This document shows positions 39,016 to 50,952 of a stretch of 64,000 bases of DNA, piece by piece. A model generated the notes under the pieces. The model was not told the origin of the DNA. It made no database searches and was given only the letters and a program-made list of their open reading frames with translations. Positions within the stretch are counted from its first letter, which is position 1. Each line of letters begins with the position of its first letter. The position numbers and the translations under genes were made by a program. This stretch comes from Hippophae tibetana (Eukaryota > Streptophyta > Magnoliopsida > Rosales > Elaeagnaceae), in NCBI GenBank assembly GCA_037013495.1, contig CM072806.1:1-64000 (forward strand), in the 5' to 3' direction.

Positions 39016-40029
39016 TCATCCAACCTTACGGCCTATCTCAAGGATCTGTCCTATCTGTGGATCCTGATGTGAGAGACAAGGTAGTAGGAGAAGGATTACT
39101 AGATTTTGAGAGGACATGTTTAAGAAGACTTTCAAGTTCTTGAGTAGAAAAGTAAATTTTTCATGATTATTCTCAGGAGCAGTAGCAGTGATAGATGAGT
39201 TACTAGGTTTACCTGAAGCATGTTGAGAGGGATTTCGAGGGGGATTCCGAGAATGATGCCGAATGGGATTCTGAAAGCAATCTGTTTGAAAGTGTCTTAG
39301 ACCCTTCTTGTGATAATATATACATACCTGAATGGGAGATGTAAGAAGCTCATGATTGAGGTTGTGGAAGTAGGCGTAACCTTGTTGTTTGAAGCCCTTT
39401 TTAGAACCTCCTTTAGGGAAATAAAAGGGAGTGGCAAGAACATAATCTGTAGGATGAACTTTAAAAATCCCCATCCAAGTTTCTTTAGAGCAAAGCTCAT
39501 TCACAACAGTATCTAAGGCTAGAAAAGGATTGCGATGAAGTAAGGAAGCCCAAACAGGTTTAAACCGATCATGAAGATCCTTGAGAAAAATAACAAGGAG
39601 TTGATGATTACGATAAGTTGCAAACATCTCAGCATCAATTTTGTTTGTCCAAATTGGTTCAGAGAGAGCAAGTTGATCCCAAATTGCATGCATCTCAGAG
39701 AGAAATTGGTTAATCGTTTGATCAGACTTTTGACGTTTGGTATGAAGATTTACCAAAAGTTGATATTGATTAGCCAAATTTATGGTAGTAAAGCGAGCTT
39801 CAAGAAATTCTCAAACTTCCTTGGTAGTGTCAAAATGCCCAAATTCACCATGGTCAGTAAATAAAGAGTCGATTTCAATGGTTTCTTTTATGGGTATAGA
39901 GATATCACCAGTTATGAAACATCATAACTTGCGTCCTTTCAAGAAACTCTTCATTGCTTGTGCCTAGGCTAGGTTATTAGTATCATCAAGGGTGGTAGAG
40001 ATTGGTTTGGGGACATCATTTCGATCCAT
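39016..40029 (-). pseudogene. Copia element 1 gag relic
   Basis: The probable original start ATG is at 40027-40029 on the - strand. The upstream 80 codons have internal stops. The frame is open from 39777 to 39016 (253 codons) and covers the UBN2/gag-type nucleocapsid segment with 'QFLSEMHAIWDQL' and a degraded zinc knuckle near 39310 ('CIYYHKKGLRHFQTDC'), where the second Cys reads Tyr. Confidence 0.85.
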
Positions 40030-40466
40030 TTTAAGGAGTAATAGAGAAAATATAAAGAAACAGTATAAATGAGTTTATATAGGTCAAAAATAACCTTAAA
40101 AATGAAAAAAAAAAGGAGTTGAAAACAAGTCGGGAACCGGTCTGAACTGGTGGAGAACCAGTTGGGAAGGTGTTGAACTGAGGTTGAGTTGAACCGCAGT
40201 TGGGTGAACTAGGGTTGGGTGAACCGGGTTTGGATGAACCAGGGTTGGGTGAATCAGGTTGGACTTGAGGGTGGGTTGGCATGTGAAGGCATGTGAGGTG
40301 TTATTTTGAGTTGATTTTGGTGGTTATGGAATTTTCTGGATGAGACGAGTTTGATGATAGTATTTTGGCTTTGATTGGATTGGTATAGGTGATAGTGGTT
40401 TACTGTGATGAAGAGAGGCAAAATTTTGATAGAAATTCTAGAGGTATATGAGAGGCTCTAATACCA

Positions 40467-40667
40467 TGTTAAGAGTATAGAGAGATAAGAAGTAAGAATA
40501 ATTTAATGTTGTATTGATGTGTTTTAAAATGTATATAAAAACTCTTATTTATAGGATTGTAACAAGTGTATTACAAGTGAAATAATAGATATATAGTACA
40601 AGTGAAATATTAGATATGTAGTACAAATGTAGTATAAATAAAGTACAATATCAAATATAACTTAACA
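40467..40667 (-). repeat. 5' LTR of copia element 1
   Basis: A 201-bp LTR with TGTTA...TAACA ends, next to the primer-binding site at 40454-40466. It carries the same terminal phrases as the 36226-36401 LTR. Confidence 0.93.
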
Positions 40668-41612
40668 AATTCAATTCTCAGCAAGTAAGTCTAATATGTA
40701 TATGATATAATCTCTTCAAATATATAATTTTATTTTTAATTTCTTTCAAAAAAAATATTTTTTAAGATTATAAAAAAATAAATATTTTTTTACTAAATAA
40801 TTAAAAGTAAAATAAGTTAATTGATTGGATCATTTATAGTTAGAGTTTTTTTCTAATTTTAAAATTTAGCAACCAGGAAATGAAGAAATGGAAGACAACG
40901 ACGTGTGTAAGGTGGTGTAATAAAACATAAACACATAACATATTTAGATATATAGTAGCTAGAACTTATAAATGATTTTTTAAAAAAATTTATAAAGATT
41001 AATAGTAGATATTAATTATTTGTGATGATTATTATTATTTTTATTGTAGGAGTTTTACGAGATCTTGGAGGCCTTGTGGGGTATTGATGACTAAAAAGCT
41101 TGATCTTGATCGTGGAGATCTCAATCCAACCTAGACTTTAGAGGAAGATTCAACTTGAAAGAGACAAATTCGATATGATTTAGGTTTAACAATTGAAAAT
41201 ATAATCATAAAATAAACGCTAAGTATTGTGTTATATTATTAGTTTATTGTTTAAGAATATTAACTCTATTAGGATTAAAAATATCATTGTAAAATAAATA
41301 TATTATATGTAGTTGTTCTAAACTTTCAACTATTATCTCTTATTTACTTCAGAGTTCAACTACCACAAAATAATTTTTATAATTTTTTTAAATTTATAAT
41401 CATAAAAATAATAAATATGATGTTATATTTATATATTTTTATTAAAGAAAAACACAGTTCAAGAATTTTTAGATCGAATGATGTCTAATTGAATGCGTTT
41501 TAAATTAAACTCCGACCAATTAAATTCGTTTAATGTTAAATTTTAACTAATTAGATTTCATTTAAAATTGTTGTTTTGTTATTTTTGTTGTTATAATTTA
41601 AAAAAAAAATTA
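40668..41612. other. AT-rich DNA between two copia elements
   Basis: About 0.95 kb without an open frame or recognised repeat. It appears to be the host sequence that separates the two insertions. Confidence 0.6.
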
Positions 41613-41828
41613 TGTTATTATTTTTGTAAGAGATGATTTTATTGTATCTATAAACAAATATTTACAATCTAATTTATACAAGAGAAAATGAAAGAATGTA
41701 ATAATTGAAATAAACATAATTATTAGAGATCATGTTCTTGGACAACTTGTTACTCACCACCATTTCATTGTTGGTTGTTTCCAACTAGCATATTGGTTGT
41801 CACCAGCTGAATCTTGAGTTCTTTAACA
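41613..41828 (-). repeat. 3' LTR of copia element 2
   Basis: A 216-bp LTR starting TGTTA and ending TAACA. The outer portion near 41745-41826 is shared with the fragment at 46424-46505. Confidence 0.88.
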
Positions 41829-44117
41829 TTCCCCCTAAAGTTAGAATATATGTTAATTATTCCTAACTTGTTAAGTAAGCTCGAGAATTGTGAAAAACTC
41901 AAGGATTTGGTAAAGATATCTATTGGTTGCTCTGATGTAGAGATATGATAAGTTTTGATCATTCGAGTTTGAATCTTTTCTCTCACTAGATGGCAATCGA
42001 TCTCTATGTGTTTGGTTTGTTCATGAAACACTAGATTTGATGCAATGTGAAGAGCTGCTTGATTGTCGCAATATAACTTGATCGATTATGAGTGTTTAGT
42101 ACCCAAATTATCCAAAATGTATTGTAACCAGGTTACTTTACAATAGGCTACTGTCATAGAATGGTATTCTGCTTCTGCACTCGATCGTGAGATCGTATTT
42201 TGTTTCTTAGTCTTCCAAGAAATTAATGAGTTTCCAAGAAACATATAAAATCCCATGGTTGATCGTCGTGTGTCTGTGTATCTAGCCCAATCTGCGTCAC
42301 AAAAAGCATTTAGTTGTAATGAACTAGTTGCTGAGAAAAAGAGATCTTGTCCTGGTGTGTTTTTGACATATTGTAGCACTCGTTGAGCTGCATCCAAATG
42401 TGGTTGTCATGGTTTATCCATATATTGACTGAGAATGTGCACAACATACACTAAGTCGGGTCGTGTGATGGTGAAGTATATTAATCTCCCAACAAGTCTT
42501 CGATAGGATGTGGGGTCACTGATGAATTCCCTTTTAACCTTGCTGAGGGATAAATTATGTTCCATAAGTGAATTGGCATATTTGGCACCAAGATAACCCA
42601 TGTCCTCCAATATTTCAAGTGCATACTTGCATTATGACAGAACAATTCCCTTCTTAGAATGTGAAACTTCTATGCCCAAAAAATACTTTAATTCACCGAG
42701 ATCTTTTAACTTGAATTGTCGTATGAGATGATTCTTAGTTTCTTCAATGTCTTGTAGATTGTTTCTTGTTATGTTTATATCGTCTACATAGACAAGAAAA
42801 GCAGAGAAGGAATTACCACGGGTTTAGGTGAATAGTGAGTGATCATACTTGGATTGGTTAAAACCAGCTAGCTTAAGTGTTGTTGATAGCTTGATGAACC
42901 ATTATCGTGAGGCTTGTTTGAGTCCATAAAAAAATTTATATAGTTTACATAATCGTGTTTTCCCCTTTGGTCCAAATCCAGGTGGAAGAGACATGTAGAC
43001 ATCTTCGTGAAGATCACCATAGAGAAAAGCATTATTGACATCGAGTTGACAAATATGCCAATTTTGAATAGCAGCAACGACAAGAAGGAGACAAAGAGTG
43101 ACAAGTTTGGCTACTGGTGCAAAAGTTTCTTGATAGTCAAAACCTTCAATCTGACTGTATCCTTTGGCTACTAACCGAGTCTTGTATCATTCCACAGAGC
43201 CATCAAGATTATACTTTATTTTGTAGACCCATTTATAACCAAATGGGTTATTGTTTGGAGGAAGTGGTTGAAGATTCCAAGTGCCATTAGTTTCGAGAGC
43301 ATCCAGTTCTTGTTTCATGGCAAGTCGTCATTTTGGATCATTGAAAGCTTCAACAAAGGTGGTTGGTTCCCTGAGAATGGAAATAGAAGTAGCAAAGGCA
43401 CGATGTGCAGGTGATAATCGATCATAAGTAAGTACATAAGATAGAGAATGAGAAGTACCTTTATTATTAGACGATACTGAGTTAGACGAAGGGAAGAACC
43501 GAGAAGGCAATGAAGCTCCTACACGATACTTATGAAGGAAGCTAGGAACATTGGTGGATCAGCGAAGCCTATGTGTGACTGATGTTGGAGGAGTCACGTG
43601 TGGTGCAAAAATTGATGATGATGTTTTCAGGAGATAAATCTTGAAGATGAAGAGTGTTTGAGTCGATTGTTGGAAGGACATATAGTGTATGATGAAGTGA
43701 TATATTTGGAGTGGTTGATTGACGAATGTTAGGCATGTCATCATAAATAGTATTTTCTGATTGAGTGAATAGAGTTGGAGTGTTGACAGCGGAAGTGAAA
43801 TAAGGAAACACATGTTCATGAAAGATAACATCACGAGACACTAAAGTCTTGCTTGTTTCCAGATTGTAGACGTGGTAACCTTTTATCCCATATGGATACT
43901 CAATGAATATGCTTCTATGTGATCTAGGATCAAACTTGGTGGGCCAATCATGATGTGTATGCACAAAACAAAGGGAACCAAAGACACAGAGATGTTCATA
44001 CCTAGGAGCTTTGTGAAAAAGGATTTCAAATGGTGTTTTACCCTTGAAAACAGGTGTTAGAGTAAAATTTATGAGGTATGTGGCTATAAGAATGGAATCT
44101 CCCCATAATTATTTAGA
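41829..44117 (-). pseudogene. Copia element 2 pol relic
   Basis: On the - strand: integrase C-terminal segment at 43569-43964 with 'FDPRSHRSIFIEYPYGIKGY'; RT with YVDD at 42779-42790; RNase H near 42090-42330 with '[17 protein letters not shown]' and '[12 protein letters not shown]'; and a terminal '[11 protein letters not shown]' block near 41900. Stops and shifts separate these blocks. The reading disappears at about 44117, inside integrase, so the catalytic core of integrase and everything upstream are missing. Confidence 0.9.
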
Positions 44118-44130
44118 GAGATTGGCTTGG

Positions 44131-45662
44131 AATATCAATAATTATTTCAGCAATGAGATATAAGTTAACCATATTTCAACATATACAAATAGATATTCAG
44201 GTTTGAGAAACAATACTGAAATGAAAAAAACATAGTTTTTCAAGGTTCTGCAAAGCTTTCCACCATAATACAGAAATATCAATAATTATTTCAACAATCA
44301 CATATAAGTTAACCATATTTCAACATCTCCAAATAGATATTCAGGTTTAGAAACAATACTGAAATGAAAAAAACATAGTTTCTCAAGGTTTTGCAAAGCT
44401 TTCCACCATAATACAGAAATATCAATAATTATTTCAGCAATCAGATATAAGTTAACCATATTTCAACATCTACAAATAGATATTCAGGTTTCAGAAACAA
44501 TACTGAAATGAAAAAAACACAGTTCCTCAAGGTTCTGCAAAGCTTTCCACCATAATACAGAAATATCAATAATTATTTCAGCAATCAGATATAATTTAAC
44601 CATATTTCAACATATACAAATAGATATTCAGGTTTCAGAAACAATACTGAAATGAAAAAAACATAGTTTCTCAAGGTTCTACAAAGCTTTCCACCATAAT
44701 ATAGAAATATCAATAATTATTTCAGCAATCAGATATAAGTTAACCATATTTCAACATATACAAATAGATATTCAGATTTCAGAAACAATACTGAAATGAA
44801 AAAAACATAGTTTCTCAAGGTTCTACAAATCTTTCCACCATAATACAGAAATATCAATAATTATTTCAGCAATGAGATATAAGTTAACCATATTTCAACA
44901 TATACAAATAGATATTCAGGTTTCAGAAACAATACTGAAATGAAAAAAAACATAGTTTTTCAAGGTTCTGCAAAGCTTTCCACCATAATACATAAATATT
45001 AATAATTATTTCAGCAATCACATATAAGTTAACCATATTTCAACATCTCCAAATAGATATTCAGGTTTCAGAAACAATACTGAAATGAAAAAAACATAGT
45101 TTCTCAAAGTTCTGCAAAGTTTTCCACCATAATACAGAAATATCAATAATTATTTCAGCAATGAGATATAAGTTAACCATATTTCAACATATACAAATAG
45201 ATATTCAGGTTTGAGAAACAATACTGAAATGAAAAAAACATAGTTTTTCAAGGTTCTGCAAAGCTTTCCACCATAATACATAAATATTAATAATTATTTC
45301 AGCAATCACATATAAATTAACCATATTTCAACATCTCCAAATAGATATTCAGGTTTAGAAACAATACTGAAATGAAAAAAACATAGTTTCTCAAGGTTCT
45401 GCAAAGCTTTCCACCGTAATACAGAAATATCAATAATTATTTCAGCAATCAGATATAAGTTAACCATATTTCAACATCTACAAATAGATATTCAGGTTTC
45501 AGAAACAATACTGAAATGAAAAAAAACATAGTTTCTCAAGGTTCTGCAAAGCTTTCCACCATAATACAGAAATATCAATAATTATTTCAGCAATCAGATA
45601 TAAGTTAAACATATTTCAACATCTACAAATAGATATTCAGGTTTCAGAAACAATATTGAAAT
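44131..45662. repeat. 144-bp satellite, about 10.6 copies
   Basis: Units start (AATATC/AATATT) at 44131, 44275, 44418, 44562, 44706, 44850, 44995, 45139, 45283, 45426 and 45571, giving periods of 143-145 bp. The last unit is cut at 45662. Units are AT-rich and differ at diagnostic sites, such as CAATGAG, CAATCAC or CAATCAG near the start and ATATAC, ATCTCC or ATCTAC in the middle. Units 1-2-3 and 8-9-10 show the same three-type order. Confidence 0.97.
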
Positions 45663-45970
45663 GAACGGCGACGGTTGGCTCTGTGAACGGTGATGGCTGG
45701 CACTATAAACGGTGATGGTTAGGGCTATGAACGGTGATGGTTGGCGCTGTGAACGACGATGGTTGAGGTTGTGAATGGCGATGGCTGACGTTGTGAATGG
45801 CGATGATTGGCGTTGTGAACGGCGATGGCTTGTGCTGTGAACGGCGATGGCTTGCGTTATGAACGGTGATGACTGGCACTGTGAACAGCGATGGCTTGCA
45901 CTGTGAACGGCGATGACTGGCACTGTGACTGGGGATGGCTAGCACTATGAGAGGCGACAGATTGCGCTGT
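45663..45970. repeat. 22-bp minisatellite, 14 copies
   Basis: Fourteen consecutive units of exactly 22 bp with consensus close to GAACGGCGATGGCTGGCGCTGT, starting at the exact end of the 144-bp satellite. It is much more GC-rich than its surroundings. Because 22 is not a multiple of three, the open frames across it repeat every 66 bp and give repetitive His/Ser-rich peptides, which I do not accept as genes. Confidence 0.97.
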
Positions 45971-46425
45971 GAAGTGTGAACGAAATGGTGACGACTGGCG
46001 AAGACGTATCGACTAACGACTACGGATGGCGACGACGCGGCACTGTTAGATGAAAGAAAAATTAGGGATGGTCGGATGTGATCTGGCCTCTGAGAGATTA
46101 AGGAAAAAAAGGCGTGGAGTGAGTGTTTCTGTGTTTGAGAATTGAGAGTTTGAGTGAGAATTAGGGTTTGGCATAAATAAGTTTATACATTAGGTTTAAA
46201 ATAAATAAATTTTAATTAATATATAATTTATTTAAATAAATAAATTTTAATTAATTTCAGATACGGGAGGGTACGGTTTTGAGTATAACCGTAACCGAAC
46301 CGTACCCACTCCTTTATGTTTGGTTTTTAGCCGAAACCGAACTCGTCCCCAAAATTACACGGTTAAAAACCAAACACCAGTTCGGTTAACCGCGGATAAC
46401 CGAACCCGCATTTTTTTTGCCCATC
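45971..46425. mobile_element. Probable hAT-like transposon terminus
   Basis: The last 165 bp contain dense ACCGTAACCGAACCG-, TTCGGTTAACCG- and GATAACCGAACC-type motifs and end TTTTGCCCATCCATA. This matches the (C/T)GGTT-rich subterminal region and TGCCCATCC terminus common to non-autonomous hAT elements in plants. The matching left terminus was not found, so it may be truncated; the minisatellite may be its internal part. Confidence 0.5.
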
Positions 46426-46505
46426 CATACTTGTTACTCCTATCATTTCATTATCAGTTGTTTCCTGGTTATCACCAACTATATCTTGAGTTTTTTTTGA
46501 CAATT
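46424..46505 (-). repeat. Truncated LTR fragment of copia element 2 type
   Basis: The sequence from ACTTGTTACTCC to TTTTTGACA corresponds to 41743-41828 of the complete LTR, with shared CATTTCATT, GTTGTTTCC, TATCACCA and CTTGAGTT phrases. It begins exactly at the transposon-like end, and only the outer part of the LTR is present. Confidence 0.8.
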
Positions 46506-47289
46506 TTTTATAAAACCTCTAAGATACTAAATGAATTCGAGGTTGAAGTGTGCCAAATTGAAACTTTTAATCCCTCGACTCACTTGTAATAAATGAGATC
46601 ACGGATAAAGTGTGCCAAATTTATTTTTTCTCATAACAATATATAATGTGGTTTGAAATTAGAAACAAACAAAACATAGAATACTAATGAGTTTGTGAGT
46701 TTAGTAGCTTGCATTTATTACTATTGAAGGTTTTGTTTTGTTTATTCATTTATTTTCCTTTTCTTTTCAACTTATGCGCATGATTCTTGATTACCTTTTT
46801 GTTTTTTTTTGACCAACCAAAAACTTATAGGTGATAATCTTATAGGATCGTGTGATATTTTTATTCATCTTATTCATATAATATAAATTTAAATATTTTT
46901 TTATCAAATAAATTATTTATAGTTATAAAAATAATAAAATCTTATATTTATAAAAAATTAGTGATAATATTTAATTTAACGTGATCCGATTATAATTAAA
47001 TTTGTGTAGTGTTGGCCTGTTTTCAAGATGGACGCGTACTAAAATTATACCTAGATTTTCTTCTTAAAGCTTAATTCACTCGGTTTCACGGTAATTATCA
47101 ATTTGTGTTTTTTTTTTTTTTGAAGAAAAACAATGTGAATGGCCCCAGAAATTTACTAGCTCTTCTCTTTAAAAATAAAAAATAAAAAGCTCTAACAAGC
47201 CCATTAAAAAAGCCATGTTAAATATTGGGCCACTAATAGTCAGAACGGGCGGCGAAATTATAATGGGCCCATTTACTTAAAGTTGGGCA
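46506..47289. other. AT-rich intergenic DNA upstream of the SR gene
   Basis: No open frame is supported. The last 100 bases become more GC-rich and lead into the SR gene leader. No clear TATA box was identified, which is common for such genes. Confidence 0.55.
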
Positions 47290-47473
47290 CAAGCCTGGTC
47301 AAGTCGGCGCCATCAATTGCAGTCTTGCAGAACAAAAGTATTCCATTTTTAGTTGTTTTGTACTACTCTCTAGGTCTGTCCTTCAATCAATTCTACGGAA
47401 TATTTACTATATCTTTTTGACGGCTAGGTTTTCAACAGGTTCATCGCTTTCTAATCGTAAATTCCGGAAGAAG
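47290..47473 (+). other. RS41: Probable 5' UTR exon of the SR gene
   Basis: A leader-like, less AT-rich stretch ends at a donor (GAAGAAG|GTATAC, intron 47474-47868). The following exon begins at 47869, four bases before the start codon. The transcription start is approximate. Confidence 0.6.
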
Positions 47474-47872
47474 GTATACTTACGAGAAATTGCCTAAAAT
47501 ATATTCATCGTTTGATGCCCTACATTTTATTGATCTTGACTTTTCATGTTTTGGTCTGATCATATGAAAATTCGAAAGAGAGAAAGCTCAGATCTGGTTA
47601 TGTTGAGTTGTCTATCCTCTTCTTTCCCCCTTTTTTATGTGGAGAGATCTCGAGGTTTATTTCTCCTGTGTTGTAGATCTGATATTGTTGTGATTGAATA
47701 CAATTTTCCTTTACTTAATAGCCTTACTCGTAATTTGAAGCTTTTTGTTGCTGTATGCTTTCTTGTTGATTATTAAATGTATTTTCGTTCGAAATTCGCT
47801 TTAGAGTTTGGTTGTTGATTTTCTTATGAAATGTTTTTTTTGGGTCTTACAAGCAATTATTTTTCCAGGAAA

Positions 47873-50773
47873 ATGAAGCCAATTTTCTGTGGAAACTTTG
47901 AGTACGATGCTGGACAGTCTGATCTAGAAAGGCTTTTTGGAAGATATGGCAAGGTTGATAGAGTGGATATGAAGTCTGGTGAGTTCTGTGCTTCATTTGA
48001 GTAGTTTCTACCGTTTCCATCCTGTTTTTGATACTGCAATTGATTTTCTCAACAACCTGTTAATTTCATTGTACATTCACAATCTGCTTCTTTTTCTGGT
48101 CATGGCTTCAACATCAAGAGTTACCCTTGATGATATGCCAAGTGCTCTGAAGTTTTAGTCTTCTAGCTCTATATTGTGCATAAGTTCAAGTAAATCGAGT
48201 CTCGCAAATTTTCCGACAGCTGATTTACATAAAAACGGTAAGTAATCAATAATCATGTAATCGTGTGTGGAAACGTGTAACTAATATTTGGCATTAGATA
48301 AAGCTTCTGTAAGTATTGCTAAGAAAAATTAGTGTCAGTAGCTTAAGTTTGGAGTTTAAAATAGTTCTTATGGAATCTTTAACTAGGAAAAATGTGGGGT
48401 GATATTACTATTGTATTCTAAATTTTTGAAATGACTGATTCACTCTTATGGAATTCTATCGACTGATGGGTAAAACCCTTTTCTTTTTAAATTAATATTA
48501 ACCATCATATAAAATTACATCAATAATTTCAATAAACCAACTATATACGAATTCGGCATGCTTTACACAAAACCATTGGATCCTCCGGCAGCAAGTCAAT
48601 GAAACTGGATGTCAGCATCCACCCATACAGGTGGCATTCCTTATTGGTCATTCTGTGGTGGTTCTCTAGAGTAAATATGAATTATCCTGGCACTACTTGT
48701 TCCAGAAACAGAAATGATCCAATGTTGACTTCTATTGGTGGTTGAAGATGCGTCTAAGGGAAAAAAATATTTTTTGAAGCTTAAAATCCACGTACTCAAC
48801 ATTTTCTTTGACGCAGGATTAATTTTTGGTATGTCCATTTTCTTCTGAGCTAATGGATGGACTCTTCAGAACTGTTTCTTGCCTGTGACGAGCATCCTCT
48901 TCTTGTTCTCAAGAAGAGTCTCTGAACGGCCATGGCACTACCAATCCACATTTTGCACAGACACCATTGATTTTCATTCCTCATGAATCTTGCCCAGCCT
49001 TCAATTTCAGACATGTTTCAAACTTGAAACATTGCCAACCTCACAGCAGAGGCAGATTATTAGATGGAGGCATTCTCTTTTCATTGACCCACAATGAGAC
49101 ATCCCCTTTTGGATTCTTGTTACCTTGACATCATTTAGTTCATGACACAAGGTCTGTTGCTAATTTTTCTAGTTTCTTGGTTTAAGATTTGCTAGACGTT
49201 GTCAAATAATTTTTTTTATATAAATAGGATAGTATCTATGTGGCTTTTACATTCATATAGAGGGTGGAAAATCGACTGTAATCGAAAGAATTCTTTTGAA
49301 GGGGAATACTTATCTAATATATCTAAAATATTGAGTTAATTCATGTTATTTTGCAATACTTTTATGCAGGATTTGCTTTTGTTTACATGGAAGATGAAAG
49401 GGATGCTGAGGATGCAATTCGAGGACTTGATAGGAGAGAATTTGGCCGAAAAGGGCGCCGACTTCGTGTGGAGTGGACCAAGGTTGTACATGTTAACTTT
49501 GGTCGAATTTTTGTGTTTACCACTGTTTTGTTCTGCTTTTGGATGATGGATAAATTGATCACTTTTATGTTTAATGTTGCAGCAAGAACGTGGTATAAGA
49601 AGGCCTGGTGGTTCCAAACGGCCTTCAACTAACACCAGACCTTCAAAGACCTTGTTTGTTATAAATTTTGACCCTTACCACACCAGGACTAGGGATTTGG
49701 AGAAGCATTTTGATCCATATGGGAAGATAGTGAATGTTAGGATTAGAAGGAATTTTGCTTTCATTCAGTATGAGTCACAGGAAGATGCTTGCAGAGCATT
49801 GGAGGCTACAAACTTGAGGTGACAATTTTGAACTTTGTTCTCTTACGTTTGTGCAAAAAGGCATCTACAGTGCCCTCCTCTTCTTTAAAAAAGTATGAAT
49901 GAAAACGAAATGGGAAGACTTATATTACAATGGAAGTGATATTTTAAACTACTACAAGCCCAGCTGTCTATGATAAACATATAAATATTGTTCTTTGTCA
50001 AATATTAATGTATTAATATGCTATGTTTCCTTTATATAATCTGATGCCTTTTCTATTTTCATGTGCAGCAAGTTGATGGATAGAGTTATCTCAGTGGAAT
50101 ATGCAGTTCGTGATGATGATGAACGAAAAGATGGCTACAGCCCTGGTAGAAGTCGGGATAGATCAATAGAAAGAGGCCGTGATAGAAGACGCTCCCCAAG
50201 TCCTTACCGGAGAGAAAGAGCTAGTCCTGATTATGGTCGTGGCACAAGCCCCTATAAGCGAGAGAGAGGTAGTCCTGATTATGGACGTGGTCGTAGCCCA
50301 AGTCCCTACAGGAGAGACAGGGCCAGTCCTCATTATGGCCGTGGCCGCAGCCCTAGTGCCTACAGGAGGAGAGAAAGAGGTGGCTCTGATCGTGGTCATG
50401 ATAGTCACAGCCCTCATAGAAAAGATAGGGTGAGTGCTGACCAAATCAGCAGTCCTAATAATGGTCGTGCTCCCAGCTCTAGTCCCTACAAGAGGGAAAG
50501 AAGCCCTGAAAATGGCTGTGGTCCCAGTCATAGTCCTGGAAGAAAGATGACTAACATTGAGAATGGCCGTAGACCTAGCCCAAAGTCGTTGCCTGACCCT
50601 CGGGACACCCCCAACTATCGTGGACCGGAAAGCCCCATTAATGGCAGATACGACAGGTTAGCATGACTTTCTATAGCTTTACTTGAATGGCTTATCAGTT
50701 GTGTATGTATTGGACATCTTATAATAATGTTTATTTATAATGATGCAGTCGCTCTCCGCAAGAGGAGGAATGA
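47873..50773 (+). CDS. RS41: RS-subfamily SR splicing factor (RS40/RS41-like)
   Basis: A plant-specific SR protein that binds pre-mRNA in the nucleus and promotes spliceosome assembly and splice-site choice. Coding exons: 47873-47978, 49370-49482, 49583-49818, 50069-50656, 50749-50773, all with GT-AG borders; total 1,068 nt, 355 aa. RRM1 occupies about 1-73 with RNP2 'IFCGNF' (4-9) and RNP1 'GFAFVYME' (36-43). RRM2 is at about 95-165 with 'KTLFVINF' and 'NFAFIQYE'. The C-terminal half is a charged Arg/Ser-rich tail with repeated [16 protein letters not shown] units, the mark of the RS31/RS40/RS41 group. RS41 or RS40 is the best match from memory; the exact paralogue is unsure. A 1,391-bp intron splits RRM1. 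In this family such long introns are known sites of regulated alternative splicing. No disabling change is seen. Confidence 0.95.
47979..49369 (+). promoter_or_regulatory. Long intron splitting RRM1, candidate regulated splicing
   Basis: At 1,391 bp this is far longer than the other introns of the gene (100-395 bp) and it interrupts RRM1 between RNP2 and RNP1. Conserved alternative splicing, often adding a premature stop, is known in the long introns of plant RS and RS2Z genes. A less AT-rich portion at about 48560-49130 could contain a cassette exon, but I could not define its borders. Confidence 0.45.
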
Positions 50774-50952
50774 TAAAGATATTTCCTCTCCCTGAAACAA
50801 TTCTGCGGACGGTATTGATTTTGTCTTTCTGGTCGAAACCAAGTTCATTGTGTTGTAATTCCTTTCTTATGTCAATGTGGAGTTAAAAAAGAACCTTAAT
50901 AATTTTTGCTAGTAGTATTCTGTATGACTTTGATCTCAATTCTCAAGTTTTT
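50774..50952 (+). other. 3' UTR of the SR gene
   Basis: Follows the TGA at 50771-50773. It is T-rich with no open frame. The poly(A) site is not certain but is probably before or in the tandem duplication that follows. Confidence 0.6.

Larger units (their letters stand above)
36226..40667 (-). mobile_element. Full-length but decayed Ty1/copia retrotransposon
   Basis: Both LTRs are present and start TGTTA and end TAACA: 36226-36401 (3' LTR in element orientation) and 40467-40667 (5' LTR). The primer-binding site next to the 5' LTR reads TGGTATTAGAGCC on the - strand, complementary to initiator Met tRNA. A polypurine tract (GAGGAAGAA on the - strand) abuts the 3' LTR. Flanking 5-mers are AATTA and AATTC, a target-site duplication with one difference. 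The order gag, integrase, reverse transcriptase, RNase H marks it as copia. LTR differences and many stops show it is old. Confidence 0.95.
41613..46505 (-). mobile_element. Copia element 2, 5' half replaced by repeats
   Basis: The left end is a complete LTR (41613-41828) with an adjoining polypurine tract (TTTAGGGGGAA on the - strand), followed by RNase H, RT and integrase relics up to about 44117. There the coding similarity ends abruptly. A fragment of the same LTR reappears at about 46424-46505. The interval between holds a 144-bp satellite, a 22-bp minisatellite and a transposon-like end. The simplest reading is one element that lost the rest of its 5' LTR, gag and protease when the repeat block arrived; two unrelated insertions of the same family are also possible. 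Confidence 0.7.

Noticed and set aside
45594-45945. Two overlapping - strand open frames with repeated His/Ser/Pro-rich peptides
   Set aside because: They are produced by the 22-bp minisatellite, which repeats its frame every 66 bp. Both frames are open only because the unit lacks stops.
50163-50531. Thr/Ile-rich - strand frame opposite the SR gene tail
   Set aside because: Antisense shadow of the repetitive Arg/Ser codons; no independent evidence.
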